Source: Apodemus sylvaticus
Lineage: Eukaryota; Chordata; Mammalia; Rodentia; Muridae
Reading direction: 5' to 3'
DNA length: 64,000 bases
Assembly (NCBI RefSeq): GCF_947179515.1
Contig: NC_067495.1
Location: 63,014,127 to 63,078,126, forward strand
Below the pieces are notes generated by a model. The model saw nothing but the letters and a program-made list of their open reading frames with translations. It was not told where the DNA came from and did no database searches. Below, piece by piece: positions 33,043 to 44,810 of the stretch (its first letter is position 1; the number at the start of each line of letters is the position of its first letter). The translations under genes were made by a program, and so were the position numbers.

Positions 33043-33355
33043 GCTTCCTTCCTTCCTTCCTTCCTTTCTTTCTTCTTTCCTTCCTTTAGTCCTTCCTTCC
33101 TTCCTTCCTTCCTTCCTTCCTTCCTTCCTTCCTTTCTTTTTTCCTTCCTTCCTTCCTTCCTTCCTTCCTTCCTTCCTTCCTTCCTTCCTTCCTTCCTTCC
33201 TTCCTTCCTTCTTTCCTTCCTTTAGTCCTTCCTTCCTTCCTTTCTTCTTTCCTTCCTTTAGTCCTTCCTTCCTTCCTTCCTTCCTTCCTTCCTTCCTTCC
33301 TTCCTTCCTTCCTTCCTTTCTTCCTTCTTTCCTTCCTTTAGTCCTTCCTTCTGTC
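33043..33355. repeat. (TTCC)n array with a higher-order unit
   Basis: TTCC repeats are punctuated four times by TTCTTTCCTTCCTTTAGTCC. The array is homopyrimidine on the plus strand except for those AG interruptions. Confidence 0.95.
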
Positions 33356-33399
33356 TTTCTTCTGTCTTCTTTCGTCCCCATTCTCATTTTTTGCCTTTT

Positions 33400-33640
33400 T
33401 CTTTTTGAGATAGTCTCTACTTCACATTGTCCTCAAACTCAATATATCCCCAAAGGTGACTTTGAGTTCCTGCTGGGTGCAGTGCTGGGGAGTGAACCCA
33501 GGGCCTCACACATGCTTGGCACGCATGCTGTCATCACAGTCCTGTGGTATTGTCTAGACTGGCTGGAATTCCCACGCTCAAGTGACTCTCCTGCTTCAGT
33601 CTCTTTAGTAAGTGGGACTATGGCATGCACCTGGGTTTCT
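33400..33640 (-). repeat. B4-type SINE
   Basis: A complement with GAGATAGTCTCTACTTCAC, GTGCTGGGGAGTGAACCC and GACTCTCCTGCTTCAGTC. It is followed by (TG)n at 33653-33675. Confidence 0.7.
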
Positions 33641-33719
33641 CATTGATATATCAGTGTGTGTGTGTGTGTGTGTGGTGTACCTCATAGCAGCTTTCTCCCT
33701 GGAGAGAGGACCGGGGAGT

Positions 33720-34392
33720 ATACTTGATAGATGATAACACTAAGGCTTAGAGAGACTGGCTTACTTGGACAAGGTCCCAGAGCAATTGAGTGCCAGAGGT
33801 TCAGATTTAGGCAGCATAAGGTGAAAGCGGCTGTAGTGCTTGCCAAGGCTCTACTGGGCAGCTGTGGGCCCAGCCATGAGCCTGGGCTACAGGACCTGCC
33901 CCTGGTAAATGCAGCAGGGGAATGGCTATAGGAAGAGGTTCTGTCTGATGGCTGCTTCCATTCCTCTTCCTCAGTTTTCCTCATCTTCCTCTTCTTCTGT
34001 CTCCCCTTCTCTGTTGATCGACAATATTTCACTTGCTAATAAAGAAATCCTTCTGCCTGAGAGTCTTTTAAATATAGAATTGGAAATATACTGCTCTCTC
34101 TGTGACAGCTCACAATGAATGCAGTGGAGGTGCAACCACTCTCCCCGAAGGTAAACCAGCTTGGGAATTTTCCGTTGGCTTTCTTCTTATTTTTAAATTT
34201 TATTTATTTACTTTTTCAGGGACTAGGTAATACATCTACATGGTTAAAAAAATCAGAAGGTACAAAAAGAAACAGTGCAAGTTTCCCTCACTTCCCCAGC
34301 CATTTGCCACCTGGCTTCACTGCCTGGAGGCAACTGAAGTGTCCCAGTTTGTGTATTTTTCAGAGATATTTTATGCAAATACATGTATATCC

Positions 34393-34433
<41 letters not shown>

Positions 34434-35990
34434 ACACACACACATTCTTTGTCTTCAGTGATAGGGATTGATTTCAGGGTTTTGCATACATATATTCTTT
34501 ATAAGATGGCTATTTTTCTTAACCCTTAAGTTATAGACACAGCCTAAAGTTTACCTATAGTTTCTCTAGTCCTGGTACATGCTCTTATATGTACAATATT
34601 TAGGCTTTTTTTCTCCGACACAGGCTGTCATGTAGCCCAGGCTGGCCTTGAACCTCTCATGCTACGAATAATCGTATATTCGCATGTGCAACCACACAGT
34701 TTCTAAGGCTCATTTCAGATGCCCCATCATTGATAAGTCAGTAGACTCTCACAAGAGCCAAGGAAGTACAGAAAGTATTTACCCTGCTTTCTATGTGAGG
34801 AAACACACTCAGCAAGGCCAAGCACCTTGCTGAAAAAGCACATGACTGATTTGTCTGTTTATTGTAGGGTGAGGGCCTACGAGTAGTGTGTGGCTTGATC
34901 CAGTTTGGACTTTGTAAGTAAGAAGAAAAGCTTTTACTCCAAAGTCACATAGTTTAAAGGACATTCTAACCTGTACCTTCCGGAGCTCTCAAGACACTGA
35001 GACACCAACCAGGCAGCATACACCAGCTGCTATGAGGCCCCCAACACATATATAGCAGAGGACTGCCTGGTGTGGACTCATCAGAGAAGATGCATCTAAC
35101 CCTGGAGAGTGGGGAAGTCTGGTTGTGTGTATGTGTGTGTGTGTGTACACGTGCGCGTGCGTGCACACTCCTGGGCAAGTTATTTCAGTTTGTAGACTCA
35201 GTTTACTCATCTCTAGAGTGGGTATGATACTACCTATCCAGCAGGAAAGATAATGGCCCACTTTAAGTAGGGATGACCTATAAAAAGGGATTCATTCTAA
35301 CGTTTGCCTCATGTCTGTCATCAGAGTCACTGGGCTTGAACTTAGTACGACAGTGGGTAGGTGGACAGTAGCATTTGACTGAAAGGAAGGCAAGCTCACA
35401 CCAGTATCCACTTACCTTGCCCGGGAGCCCATTTTTCCTGGGGCTGTGCTCAGAGTCTCCTGGGCAGTAAGAACAGCCCTGAGGCTGAGCATGGGTCTGC
35501 ACAGTGGGAGGCTCCAACTGACTCTGATCTTTATCTCAGAGCAGATATAATGACCATTTACAGTCTCCAGCATTTATTCTGACAATTACACACAGACACA
35601 ATGCATTTTGGTCACAGTCACCCCATTATACTTTTACTCCCCATCTCCTCCAGCTGAACCCCTTCTCCCAAACACAGTTCTTTTTGTGTGTGTGCGACTT
35701 GAGTTTAGAGTTGTTCAACCAAGCAACTCCTTTTTAGCTTATTACTTTATTTGTGGGACTAAGGGTGCAGCCTAGGGCCTCATGGATAGCAGGCAGACAG
35801 GCAGGCACTGCACACTGAGCTGTCTACCCCAGCCTGCTTTTCCACTGTGAAAATAAAATGTGCTTCGCTAGAGGGAATCTGGAAAAAAAAAAGGCTCCAA
35901 AAGCAAAACAAAGCATCTTATAATTTCCTGGTCCACCGAAATCTAACTCCGTTCCTGTTTGGTGCTTTTCTTTGTTGCTGTTACTGCCTT
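33720..35990. other. Intergenic sequence with MIR fragments, (AC)n and B1/ID remnants
   Basis: MIR-like at 33720-33850 and 35165-35260. (AC)n at 34393-34444. B1-like complement at 34609-34700. TG/CG-rich at 35126-35165. ID-like complement at 35745-35835. No coding exon is recognised. Confidence 0.55.
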
Positions 35991-36015
35991 TATAACTGTG
36001 GACAGAGCTGTTCTT

Positions 36016-36048
36016 CACTTGATCTTAGCCAAAAGGCAGAGAAGCGAT
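36016..36048 (-). pseudogene. U2 snRNA 5' fragment (nt 1-33), retroposed
   Basis: The minus strand from 36048 starts ATCGCTTCTC and continues CCTTTTGGCTAAGATCAAGTG. This is the first 33 nt of U2 snRNA with one mismatch (T for G at position 11). It is flanked by a 16-nt direct repeat, GGACAGAGCTGTTCTT (36000-36015) and the same with one change (36049-36064), with nothing else between. This is a retroposition footprint without a poly(A) tail. It is far too short to be functional U2: branch-site pairing and Sm regions are missing. Confidence 0.9.
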
Positions 36049-36064
36049 GGACAGAGCCGTTCTT

Positions 36065-37639
36065 AACCTGCCGTGTTGGTTTTGTGGATGCTGGCTCTGC
36101 CTTTGAGTATTTCAATTTTACTTGGTAAATTTTAAAAAAGTGATCCCTACCTTTACCTGTTGCTCTTTTTTGTGTCCTGTTTAGTATCTTCTTTCTCCTC
36201 TTCTCTCTCCCTTCTCTCTTGTCTCACCTCCTCTATTTTTGAAGTGCTAAGGGACAGAATCCAGGGCTGTGTATGCTGGGCAAGTACCCTGCCACCGAAC
36301 TGCACTCCAGGCCAGCGTGTCCTATAGGAATGCAATGATTGACAGTTTGGAGGCCCCTGCACTGGTGCCCTCTGAGGCTAGGCCCAAGGTCATCAGCTCA
36401 GTAGCTTTTATGGATCCTGTTAGGCCAGGACTCAGGCAGAGGTAGTTCTCAGGCAGTGCCAGCTTGGGCCAGGAGATCAGGTCCCATGGCAAAAGGCAAC
36501 CTTTTGCTGGTATTCCCAGCACCTTCTGCTGCTCCCTCCATAGTGCGGGTATATGTGTGTGTGTGTGTGTGGGGGGGGAATATCCTTGACCAGGGCCGTT
36601 CCCCCCAAAGGGCCACAGGGCACTAACCAGCCATTGTTCTCACCAGGTGGCTGCCTCGCAGGATGGAGGCCTTCATAGGGACCCTGCAGATAGATTGGAA
36701 AGGACTGCATTGGGAAACCGAAGTGGGATAAGCAAACCTTTGAGAGGGCAAACCTTGGCACCTGCGCCTTCAGCCAGCCATTCCCCACTCTCCAATTCTT
36801 TGAAATCCCCATTCTTTTCAGCACAAGCCAAAGTGCCTTAAGCCTAGAGTGTATAATTAGAATAGTGGACATTTGAAGCGACTGGTACTTCTAGTCCACC
36901 AGACACTCTCACTGTTTAATAAAAGCATGGCTATTCCCAGCCAAGGACAGACTTGAGGCTTTCTCACTCCCTTCTGTGGAATGCTCTTGCTTGCCTGGGG
37001 GGACATTCAGGTTACCCATCCCTTCAGAGGCTTCTGGGCTGCTTGGACACAACCAGTTGCTTTCAATTCAGAGATCCCCAGCTCCGTGCATATATTTGCT
37101 TTCTCTTCCCCTTGTTCCAGGCCAGGACTGGGCTGTGCCCATGTCTCTTAGACTTATCACAGTGGTTGAAAGAACTTAATAAACATTTGGTCAATCAGGT
37201 TATAAAATCCTGCTAAATGCCCTATTTTGGCATCTTTCCTGGTTACATCAGCTAACTGTCATATGTATCATCTGTCTACACTTGAGCTGGAAGTGTCCTG
37301 TTTACCCATGGAAATGCACTTTGAGGCCCGGCCTTACTCAACCCATGAATCCTTGACACAGCAAGCTCCTCTCGAGAATGTAACAAACAGGCCCCTTTTC
37401 ATGGATGTGGAGTGTATAACTCCACACCTCCTTTTTCATGGGTAGGCCCCAGCCTGGGATAGAGCTTGTCATCTGGACCGGTGATACACTCGTTCCCCTA
37501 GGAGGGTCCAAAATTTAAGGTGAGAGTCCCAGGCTGCCTAGGGCAGAGTATGGGAACAAGAGGGCCATTTCTGACCTTTGGTGGCAAGAAAAGTTCAGAA
37601 CTGTGTGTGCTGTCAGCAGCAGTAACAGAACGGTGGGAC
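36065..37639. other. Unique intergenic sequence downstream of Hdac8
   Basis: No SINE or LINE is recognised apart from a TG run and G-run at 36552-36578. No coding exon is seen. Confidence 0.5.
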
Positions 37640-38155
37640 GAGCTAGATTTTCAAAAATTTTATTAAGAACAACTTGAGTGCATAGTACTAAAACAAAAGT
37701 GGCAGGCTCCTTCCTCTTTACCTCCCAGTAGGCTGATACCCCTCCCCCACGGGTCTCTATCTAAATGGCCCTGAGGTCCAAACATGCCCGTCTGCTGCCC
37801 CCTACCCAACCCCATTCTCCTGTAGCTCCTGATTTGTCCCCTTTATGAAGATAAAATTCTTCCCTCCAAACTTGCTTAAAAATAATTTTGAAACATTAAA
37901 AACTGCATTTGTGTTTTAAAATAAACACTTTAGACACTGGGTGTCTTCCTTTTCCCCCTAGGCCTGGCTCCAGGGTGCCTGCCTCCTCACCCCCGGAGGC
38001 CAGCTGCTACTTGGTGCCCCTTAGAAATTTTCAGGAAGTAATTTCTTCCAAATTTCCCCCTGCAGTCACAAATTCCACAAACTGCTTGCATCAACACACT
38101 GTCTTCATTACAGGCACTGCTGCCCAGCTCTGGAAACCTGATCTCTTTTTGTCAA
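37640..38155 (-). other. Hdac8: Hdac8 3'UTR
   Basis: About 515 nt from the TAG to the inferred cleavage site below the AATAAA at 37664-37659. It is unique sequence with a C/T-rich middle (plus-strand view 37700-37830 shows CTCCC and CCCC runs). No SINE is inserted. Confidence 0.75.
37659..37664 (-). terminator. Hdac8: Hdac8 polyadenylation signal AATAAA
   Basis: The minus strand reads TTCTTAATAAAATTTTTG. It is the first canonical signal after the stop codon that I find. Cleavage is expected near 37640. Confidence 0.75.
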
Positions 38156-38178
38156 CTAGACCACATGCTTCAGATTCC
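38156..38178 (-). CDS. Hdac8: Hdac8 last coding exon (completes G371, then NLKHVV and stop)
   Basis: The acceptor TTTGCAG ends at 38179. The exon supplies the last two bases of the split glycine codon, then AAT CTG AAG CAT GTG GTC and TAG (38158-38156). This is exactly the HDAC8 C-terminus NLKHVV, giving the 377-residue protein when joined to upstream exons. The coding piece is too short to appear in any open-frame search and was found by looking for the expected peptide. Confidence 0.95.
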
Positions 38179-38756
38179 CTGCAAACAGGAGAGAAAACAC
38201 AAGTCAGATTCAGGTAACATGTATGAATTACAGATCTCAATAGGGCTGTGAAGAAGAAAATAAGCATTTACATGTTGGGGTTGAGAGTGAGAATGGGGTG
38301 ACTTTTTCTGGGGATAAGGCCTAAGTGATGAGGGACAAAGGGCCTAGACACCCCTGTTATCTTAGAAAGTATTATGTAAGTGAGCAAGTTTTTTGACCAC
38401 CAGGGCAGTGGACTGCGGATATTGGGTGGGTCCAGGCCAAGCCAGAAGAACTACACAGCTGATTGCAGCTCCAACACCAGTCAAGAGTTATGAACAAAAC
38501 AAATGGTTTTTAGACACACACACACTCATTATACATATACTCATGTGTACATCCAGGTAACACTTTTTCAGAGGTCACAGTTAGCTGCATCAAATCGTCC
38601 TTTAACCCCAACCTTTCTGCCCCTGTAGCAGGGTACAGCCCTTCTGGCACTTTCTCTTAACCTGTGTAGAATGGAGTAAAGGACCCTAGACTTCTGTTGG
38701 GAAAGCACTATACAGGGCCAGGCTTTAAAAGGGATCAGTTCCTTCACTTGGTCCCT

Positions 38757-39545
38757 GGTCAGTCTTCTCTCTGCTCCATTTCTTTGGGTTGAAACGAGGT
38801 CCCATTTGTTGATTCTTGTTCTTAGAGCATAAGCCATTGGTGTTCTGTTTAGGAACTTTCCCCCTGTGTCCTGTGTTCAAGATTTGTCCCCATTTTCTCT
38901 TCTATAAGCTTCAGAGTGTCTGGTTTAAGTGTAGATCCTTGATCTACTTGGCCCTGAGCTTTGAACAAGAAGATAAAATCAGTCTAAGCTCCACTGCCTG
39001 ACTGTCCTCTAGAGTAGGAAGAATACTGTTGTATTTTAAGTTCCAACACATACTCCACTATGTTCATAGCAGCCCTATTTGTAGTAGCCAGAAGTTGGAA
39101 AGAACCCAGGAGTCCCTCAACGGAGGAATGGATACAAAAAATGTGGTATATATACACAATGGAGTACTATTCAGCCATTAGAAACAATGAATTCATGAAA
39201 TTCTTAGACAAATGGATGGAGCTGGAGAACATCATACTAAGTGAGGTAACCCAGACTCAAAAGATCAATCATGGTATGCACTCACTGATAAGTGGATATT
39301 AGCCTGGAAAACTGGAATACCCAAGACATAATCCACACATCAAATGAGGTACAAGAAGAACGGAGGAGTGGCCCCTGGTTCTGGAAAGACTCAGTGTAGC
39401 AGTATAGGGCAAAACCAGAACAGGGAAGTGGGAAGGGGTGGGTGGGAAAACAGGGGGAGGGAAGGGGGCTCATGGGACTTGTGGGGAGTGGGGACCCAGA
39501 AAAGGGGAAATCATTTGATATGTAAATAAAGAATACATCGAATAA
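38757..39545. mobile_element. Rodent L1 3' end with inverted 5' part
   Basis: 38757-38990 is L1 ORF2-end sequence in complement (GGTCCCATTTGTTGATTC, GAGCATAAGCCATTGG). 39048-39545 is the sense L1 3' end (TCATAGCAGCCCTATTTG, ACACAATGGAGTACTATTC, AAGTGGATATTAGCC) down to AATAAAGAATACATCG and an A-rich tail. The frames are truncated. Opposite orientations in one short insertion fit twin priming. Confidence 0.85.
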
Positions 39546-39832
39546 AAGAAAAAGTTCCAGCATGTAGCACGGCGCCTCCCACTAGCAGGCATACAGTAGA
39601 TGGAACGTGATGGCTGAGTAGAGAGAGAAGCAGGGGAAGTAGGAGGGGATCCGAACTGAGCAGTTGCTATTCTATTGTAAATTAAAAGAAAGTCTTATTT
39701 GGCTTTTGGTGCTAGGAATCAAATCCTGATCCTTGTGTGTGCTAGAAAAATAGTCTACGATTTAGTCCTGCTTCTGTAATTTTAAAATTAATCTATAGTA
39801 AAACTGACTTTCTTTTATGCACAGACCTCCTC

Positions 39833-39940
39833 ACACACACACACACGCACACGCACACGCACACGCACACGCACACGCACACGCACACGCACACGCACAC
39901 GCACACGCACACGCACACGCACACGCACACGCACACACAC
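39833..39940. repeat. (CACACG)n hexanucleotide array
   Basis: About 16 near-perfect copies of CACACG flanked by plain AC repeats. It is alternating purine-pyrimidine throughout. Confidence 0.95.
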
Positions 39941-39984
39941 CACAAACACGTAAACACGTTCAGGACACAGAATTGTTTCCTAAT

Positions 39985-41230
39985 CCCCCAAACCTTTAGC
40001 GACTGTATCCTCTGGCTTGCCTGACAGCTACTAATCTGTTGTTTGTCACTACAGTGGTGTCTTTTCAAAAATGCTATATAAATGGAATCACACAGTGAGG
40101 AGCTGTAGGAAGTTGCAAATAACAGCAACAGCAAAACCCAGGTTGGTACAGCCCCTTGGGCCTTCAGCAGCTTTTTCCAATTAGCATTTTGTATGATTGG
40201 TATTCATATCACAACTAGGAAGTCGACATTGCCATCATTCATAGATATTATTTGTATTTCACGAGTCTGACATGTACTTGTGTGTTAATAAGTATCCAGC
40301 TCTATGCAATTTTATCATAAGTGTAGATTCATGTAATCTTTATTCCAATTGTGAAAATCTAATCACTGCCACCCCTCCCCCTTTACCTTCTCTATGATCT
40401 GACAACCATTAATGTTTTTCATCTCTAAAACAGTTTCCCATTTAGAATGTTATATATGTGGACTATGTAAACGTTTGCAACTGGCATTTTCATTCAGTGT
40501 ACTGCTCTTAAGATCCAAAAGGGGGAGAGAGAAGGTGATAAGGGTGAATATGATCAGTATATATGATACACATGTATGAAAATGCCAATGGAACACATTA
40601 TTTTGTACAATTAATATACATTAATGTAAAAAAAAAACACCCATCCAAGTTGTTGTATGCATGAAATACTGGGGTATGTGGCATGGTCTATCTACCTAAT
40701 ACACACTAAAGGACAACTGAGCTTTTGGTTATTATGAATAAAGCTTCTATGAACACACTCATACAAGGTTTCCTGTGAACGCAGTATACATTTAGTTTTT
40801 ATAAGAAACTGCTGACGTGTTTTCCAGTGTTTCTGTGGCACTTACACTCGTACCAGGGATGTGGTAGGAAGCTGCTTTTCCCACATCTTTGCCAGTGCTC
40901 AGCTCGCCTAAATAGCGAATGCTGTTAAACATCTTTTATGCGCTAAATTTGCTATCAGTATATTCTTTTTTATGCCTTATGCCCATTTTTTAATTTGATT
41001 TTTTTCTACTGTTGAGTTTGGAGAGCTCTTTGTATGTTTTAGATACAAATCTGTTGTTGGGTATATGACTTGCAAATATTTTATCTCAGTACATTTGTTA
41101 TCTCTTCATTCTACTAACACATCTTTTGCAAAGCAAAAGTTAATTTTGATGAGGCCAAATTTAGCAGGTTTTTTTTTTTTTCATCTGTTTTGGATCATGC
41201 TTTTGGTGTTTGAAACAAACTCAAAATGCT
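39985..41230 (-). repeat. Ancient L1M 3' region
   Basis: Complement text: AATGCTATATAAATGGAATC, TTATTATGAATAAAGCTTCT, GTTTTAGATACAAATCTGTTG and TTTGATGAGGCCAAATTTAGC. Heavily diverged. Confidence 0.75.
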
Positions 41231-42090
41231 TCTTGGGCCATGCCTGATTCTTCATGCCCCTTTATTTCTTATGGGTTCCGGAATTTAACTTCAAGATGTC
41301 TCTGTGTTCCGTCTTCTTTCTCTTGGTACTTTCTTAACCTTTATTACATCTCTTGCGTGGCTTAGCCTCTTCACTGGTGCTTTTGACCATAGGGCCACTT
41401 CTTGGTCACTGCCAGCTCTGGTCACACTCTTCCCTGAGCCAAGAAATTCCAGTCTCCCCTGACCATCTGGAAGTAAAGCCTTAAGCTTTCTCCTAGACAG
41501 GGCCCTGTCCATGGGCCCCCGCTGAGGGTAGCCCACAGGCTGATGTCCTGAAGCAACAATCATCTGTAAGCACGGCCAGTGCTTGGGGAAGAAATGAATA
41601 TGTGCAAGAATAAGACTCTGTGTCATTATGGTTTAGTGACATATGACCACAGAGAGGAAAGGTGGGTGCTGGATTCTGTTGCGCCTGACTTACTCTATAG
41701 TTACATTTGGAGGCAATTAACCAAAACAACAGGAATAATTTCCACCAAAAGCTGATGGTGAGCAATGTTGAATCTGGGTAACCATAAACATGTAAGCTTA
41801 AATAATGCCCATTGTTTCTCTTCTGATGTCCAGCTTTTCTAGCAGTGGGTGGTAGCCTGAGAAAATTCTAAAGGCCAACACAGTCTGAGGCTTGGGAGAC
41901 AGTGCAAGAGAAAGGAGCAAACAGAACTTAGACATCTTGTACTTAGGCTTCAGGTCAGAGGGGGCCAACATAAATGCCAAGAGAGCCAAAGAATCCATGT
42001 GAGCAGAATCCAACTAGGGCAAGACATGGATCTCCCGTTTCTTTTATCTTTTTACCACCTTGAATCATGACTAGTATAATAAATAGATTC
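41231..42090. other. Unique Hdac8 intronic sequence
   Basis: No repeat or exon is recognised. Confidence 0.5.
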
Positions 42091-42091
42091 T

Positions 42092-42205
42092 CAGTGGTTG
42101 TGGTGGTACACACCTTTCACCCTAACACTTGGGATCAAATGCAGGCAGACCTTCCCATTTGAGGCTAGCCTGGTCTACATAGTGAGTTCCAGGGCAACTA
42201 GACCA
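42092..42205 (+). repeat. B1 SINE, diverged
   Basis: GTGGTGGTACACACCTTTC, then GAGGCTAGCCTGGTCTAC. Bases 42206-42690 are unique, with a TA run at 42419-42432. Confidence 0.8.
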
Positions 42206-42697
42206 TTTTGCAAAGTTTCCTTTTTATTCAACTACTGTAAAAGTAAAGACACTGTTTAAAACAGTGTGAATGGAAAGCCATGTTTGACTAGAGTAAAATG
42301 CATAGAGTTTGTGGCAAACAAGATGCACATGTTTGCCAAATGGATCTAGCCATTCACCACTAGAAGGCATATAGGCCCTGCATGTGTCTATTTTTCTCAT
42401 TTCCCAAATGAAGTAAAATATATATATATATATTTGAATGCAAAGTTTCCAGTGTTAAATGCCGGAGACTGAAAAGTTTAAAGAATATGAATAGGCAAAT
42501 CACTTTTAGAAGCAAACTGTAGCTTGTGGCCTCTCTATAACTTCTAGTTTACATACAGGACACCCCATTTTCTTCTCAGCATTCTGCTTTGGGTAATTAA
42601 TTGCACCAAGACTTCACTTCTGATATACAAGACCTTCTGAACCAGCACTCAGGAAGCCTGAGTTCTTTGAATTCACTGGTTGACTCCTTTTGCTCTT

Positions 42698-42802
42698 TTG
42701 AGACAAAGTCTTGCCATGTAGCCCAGATTGGCCTCAAACCGATGATCTTCCTACCTCAGGCTCTGGGGTCTTGGGATTGATTACAGGATGTACTGCCACC
42801 GA
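42698..42802 (-). repeat. B1/PB1-type SINE
   Basis: A complement with GAGACAAAGTCTTGCCATG and TAGCCCAGATTGGCCTC. Confidence 0.7.
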
Positions 42803-42879
42803 TGGACTTATCACTTATCCAGTTTTTTGACTAACATTTATGTAGTAGTTCCCTTGTGTTATGTGCCTTGCTAGGTGCC

Positions 42880-43770
42880 AATGAACATTTACCTTAGTCT
42901 TTCTTTTTTTCAATTAATAGACTTAGAGAAGTTTCAGGTTGGCAGAAAGACTGAGCAGGAAGTACTCAACTAATGTAAGATGTTTAGAGGAGGAAAGGAA
43001 TATATTAGTGCTTTCTGTACTTCCTAATAACACAGCTGATCCACTCACCTAAGTCAACTTGGTTACTTCCATGTTTGGACAATTATGAATAAAGCTCATA
43101 ATAAATACATATAATAAAGCTCATGGGCATGAGTTTTAACTCATTTGGGTAGAGACTAAGGAAAGCAACTGCTGGATCATATAGTCAGACTGCTTAGCTT
43201 TGGCACAAACTGGTAAACTGTCTTCCCAAATGGCTGTTCAATTTTACATTCCCACCAACAGAGACTGAGAGTTCGTTCCATTATTCCATGTCCCCTCTAG
43301 TACTTGGTGTTGGAAGCATCTGTTCTAGTAGATGTGTAGTGCTATCCTGTTACTTCAATTTGCAGTTTCTTTCTTCTTCTTCTTTTTTTTTTTTCCCCGA
43401 GTCGGGGTTTCTCTGTGTAGCCCTGGCTGTCCTGGAACTCACTCTGTAGACCAGGCTGGCCTCAAACTCAGAAATCTGCCTGCCACTGCCTCCCAAGTGC
43501 TGGGATTACAGGTGTGTGCCACCAACGCCTGGCTAATTTGCAGTTTCTTTGTGGCATACGATGTTGGACATCTATCCATACAATTTCTTGTCATCTGTAT
43601 ATGTTTCATGAGCTCTTTTCTTATCTTTTGACATTCCCAAGTTGGGTTCTTTTCTTTTCTTAGTGTTGAGCTAATTCTTCATAGAGTGTGGATATTTCTC
43701 CAGTCTGAGACTTTTCTTCTATGATTATTTAGTCTTTTTAATATATATAGACTAGTGCTGTTGAAAAGAG
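42880..43770 (-). repeat. Ancient L1 3' region, split by a B1
   Basis: L1 complement at 42880-43372 (ATTATGAATAAAGCTCATAA, ACATTCCCACCAACAGAG) and 43535-43770. Confidence 0.7.
43397..43534 (-). repeat. B1 SINE with 16-bp target-site duplication
   Basis: A near-consensus B1 complement. AATTTGCAGTTTCTTT is present at 43357-43372 and again, unchanged, at 43535-43550. Confidence 0.95.
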
Positions 43771-44800
43771 CTTTCTCGGAAGGGGAACTGTTCTGCATCT
43801 GTGCCACTCAATGAGGCGTGAGCACTTAGGATATAAAACAGATCCCTGGTCCTTTTGTCTTTCTGTCATGGTGCTGACCAGGGGGGCCTACTTCTTCTTC
43901 TGTTTACAATCCTCCTCTTTAATCCACTCTCGAGTCCCATGAGTTCTAATTCCAAAACAGATGACAAATCCATGCCCCTCCCCCCACTCACTACTGTCCC
44001 ATCACTATAGCTCTTTGCATGCGACACTCTCATAACTTGGAAGTTGGCTCCTTGAATCTTTCCTGGTCCCTTATATTCAACTATGTATCAGGCAGGGCGT
44101 GTTGGTGCTCAGGCCAGACCTCATCCCTCCTGTCATCAGAGGATCTGCTGCTCATAACTAGAATCAAATCTCGGAATTCTTGCCTCTGGCCTGTTCCCTG
44201 ACTTCAGCCACACGGGGCTCCTTTGTGTGGTGTGAACAGGAGTCTCTTTCCCCTTGTTAGGTGTCCCCTTCCTACAGACTTGCCACCCATTCTTCCCTGG
44301 ATGACTCTGCCCTTGGATAGTCTAATTTTTGACTCATTTCATTACTTTTGTCACCTTGAGTCTACAGGTTTCAAATCAAAAGTGCTTCTGAGAGGCTTTA
44401 GGAACACTGGAGTTAAACAGCCACCCTGGTCACTTTTTTTGCCCTATGATCCTTTTGTACTTTCATTGATGCACTCAGCACACTGGAAGCATCAGGGCTT
44501 TTTCACTTCCTGCTATCCTGTCTCTCCTCACAGGCCATGGTCATCATTCTTACTGTTCTGTCATCAGCATCCTTCACAGAGCCTGGCACACAACAGGGGC
44601 TCAAGATCCAGTCACTAAAGGAACCAATACCTGCCTCTGACTGAGTACTTACTTGCTCAACCCAGGAGTAGAAACTTGGCCCATTCCTTGAGGGAAACTA
44701 ACGCATGCCAAGAAATGACCAATGGGATTTTAGTCCCCCCCCCTTCAAATTAGTACATATTAACTGTACAAAAGAATGGGTTTCATTGTGACACTTTTTC
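43771..44800. other. Hdac8 intron, partly L2-like
   Basis: The end at about 44560-44620 (GAGCCTGGCACACAACAGG) resembles an ancient L2/MIR end. No exon is recognised. Confidence 0.4.
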
Positions 44801-44810
44801 TGTTTGGGGG

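Noticed and set aside
33043..33355. Regular repeats suggestive of a CRISPR array
   Set aside because: Tetranucleotide microsatellite with no unique spacers, in a mammalian genome.
32830..33387. 185-aa KEGRKEGR-type open frame
   Set aside because: A translation of the TTCC/GGAA tetranucleotide array, not a protein. The similar frames at 22046-22312 have the same cause.
37905..37926. AATAAA-like words on the plus strand (AAAATAAACAC) as a poly(A) signal
   Set aside because: They are on the strand opposite to Hdac8 transcription, and no plus-strand gene is seen there.
38816..39302. Open frames resembling L1 ORF2 peptides (for example MWYIYTMEYYSAI)
   Set aside because: Real L1-derived text, but only short truncated pieces. 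There is no intact reverse transcriptase or endonuclease, so no functional element is claimed.
39793..40134. VCVCVCV and HAHAHA open frames
   Set aside because: Translations of the CACACG/AC microsatellite.
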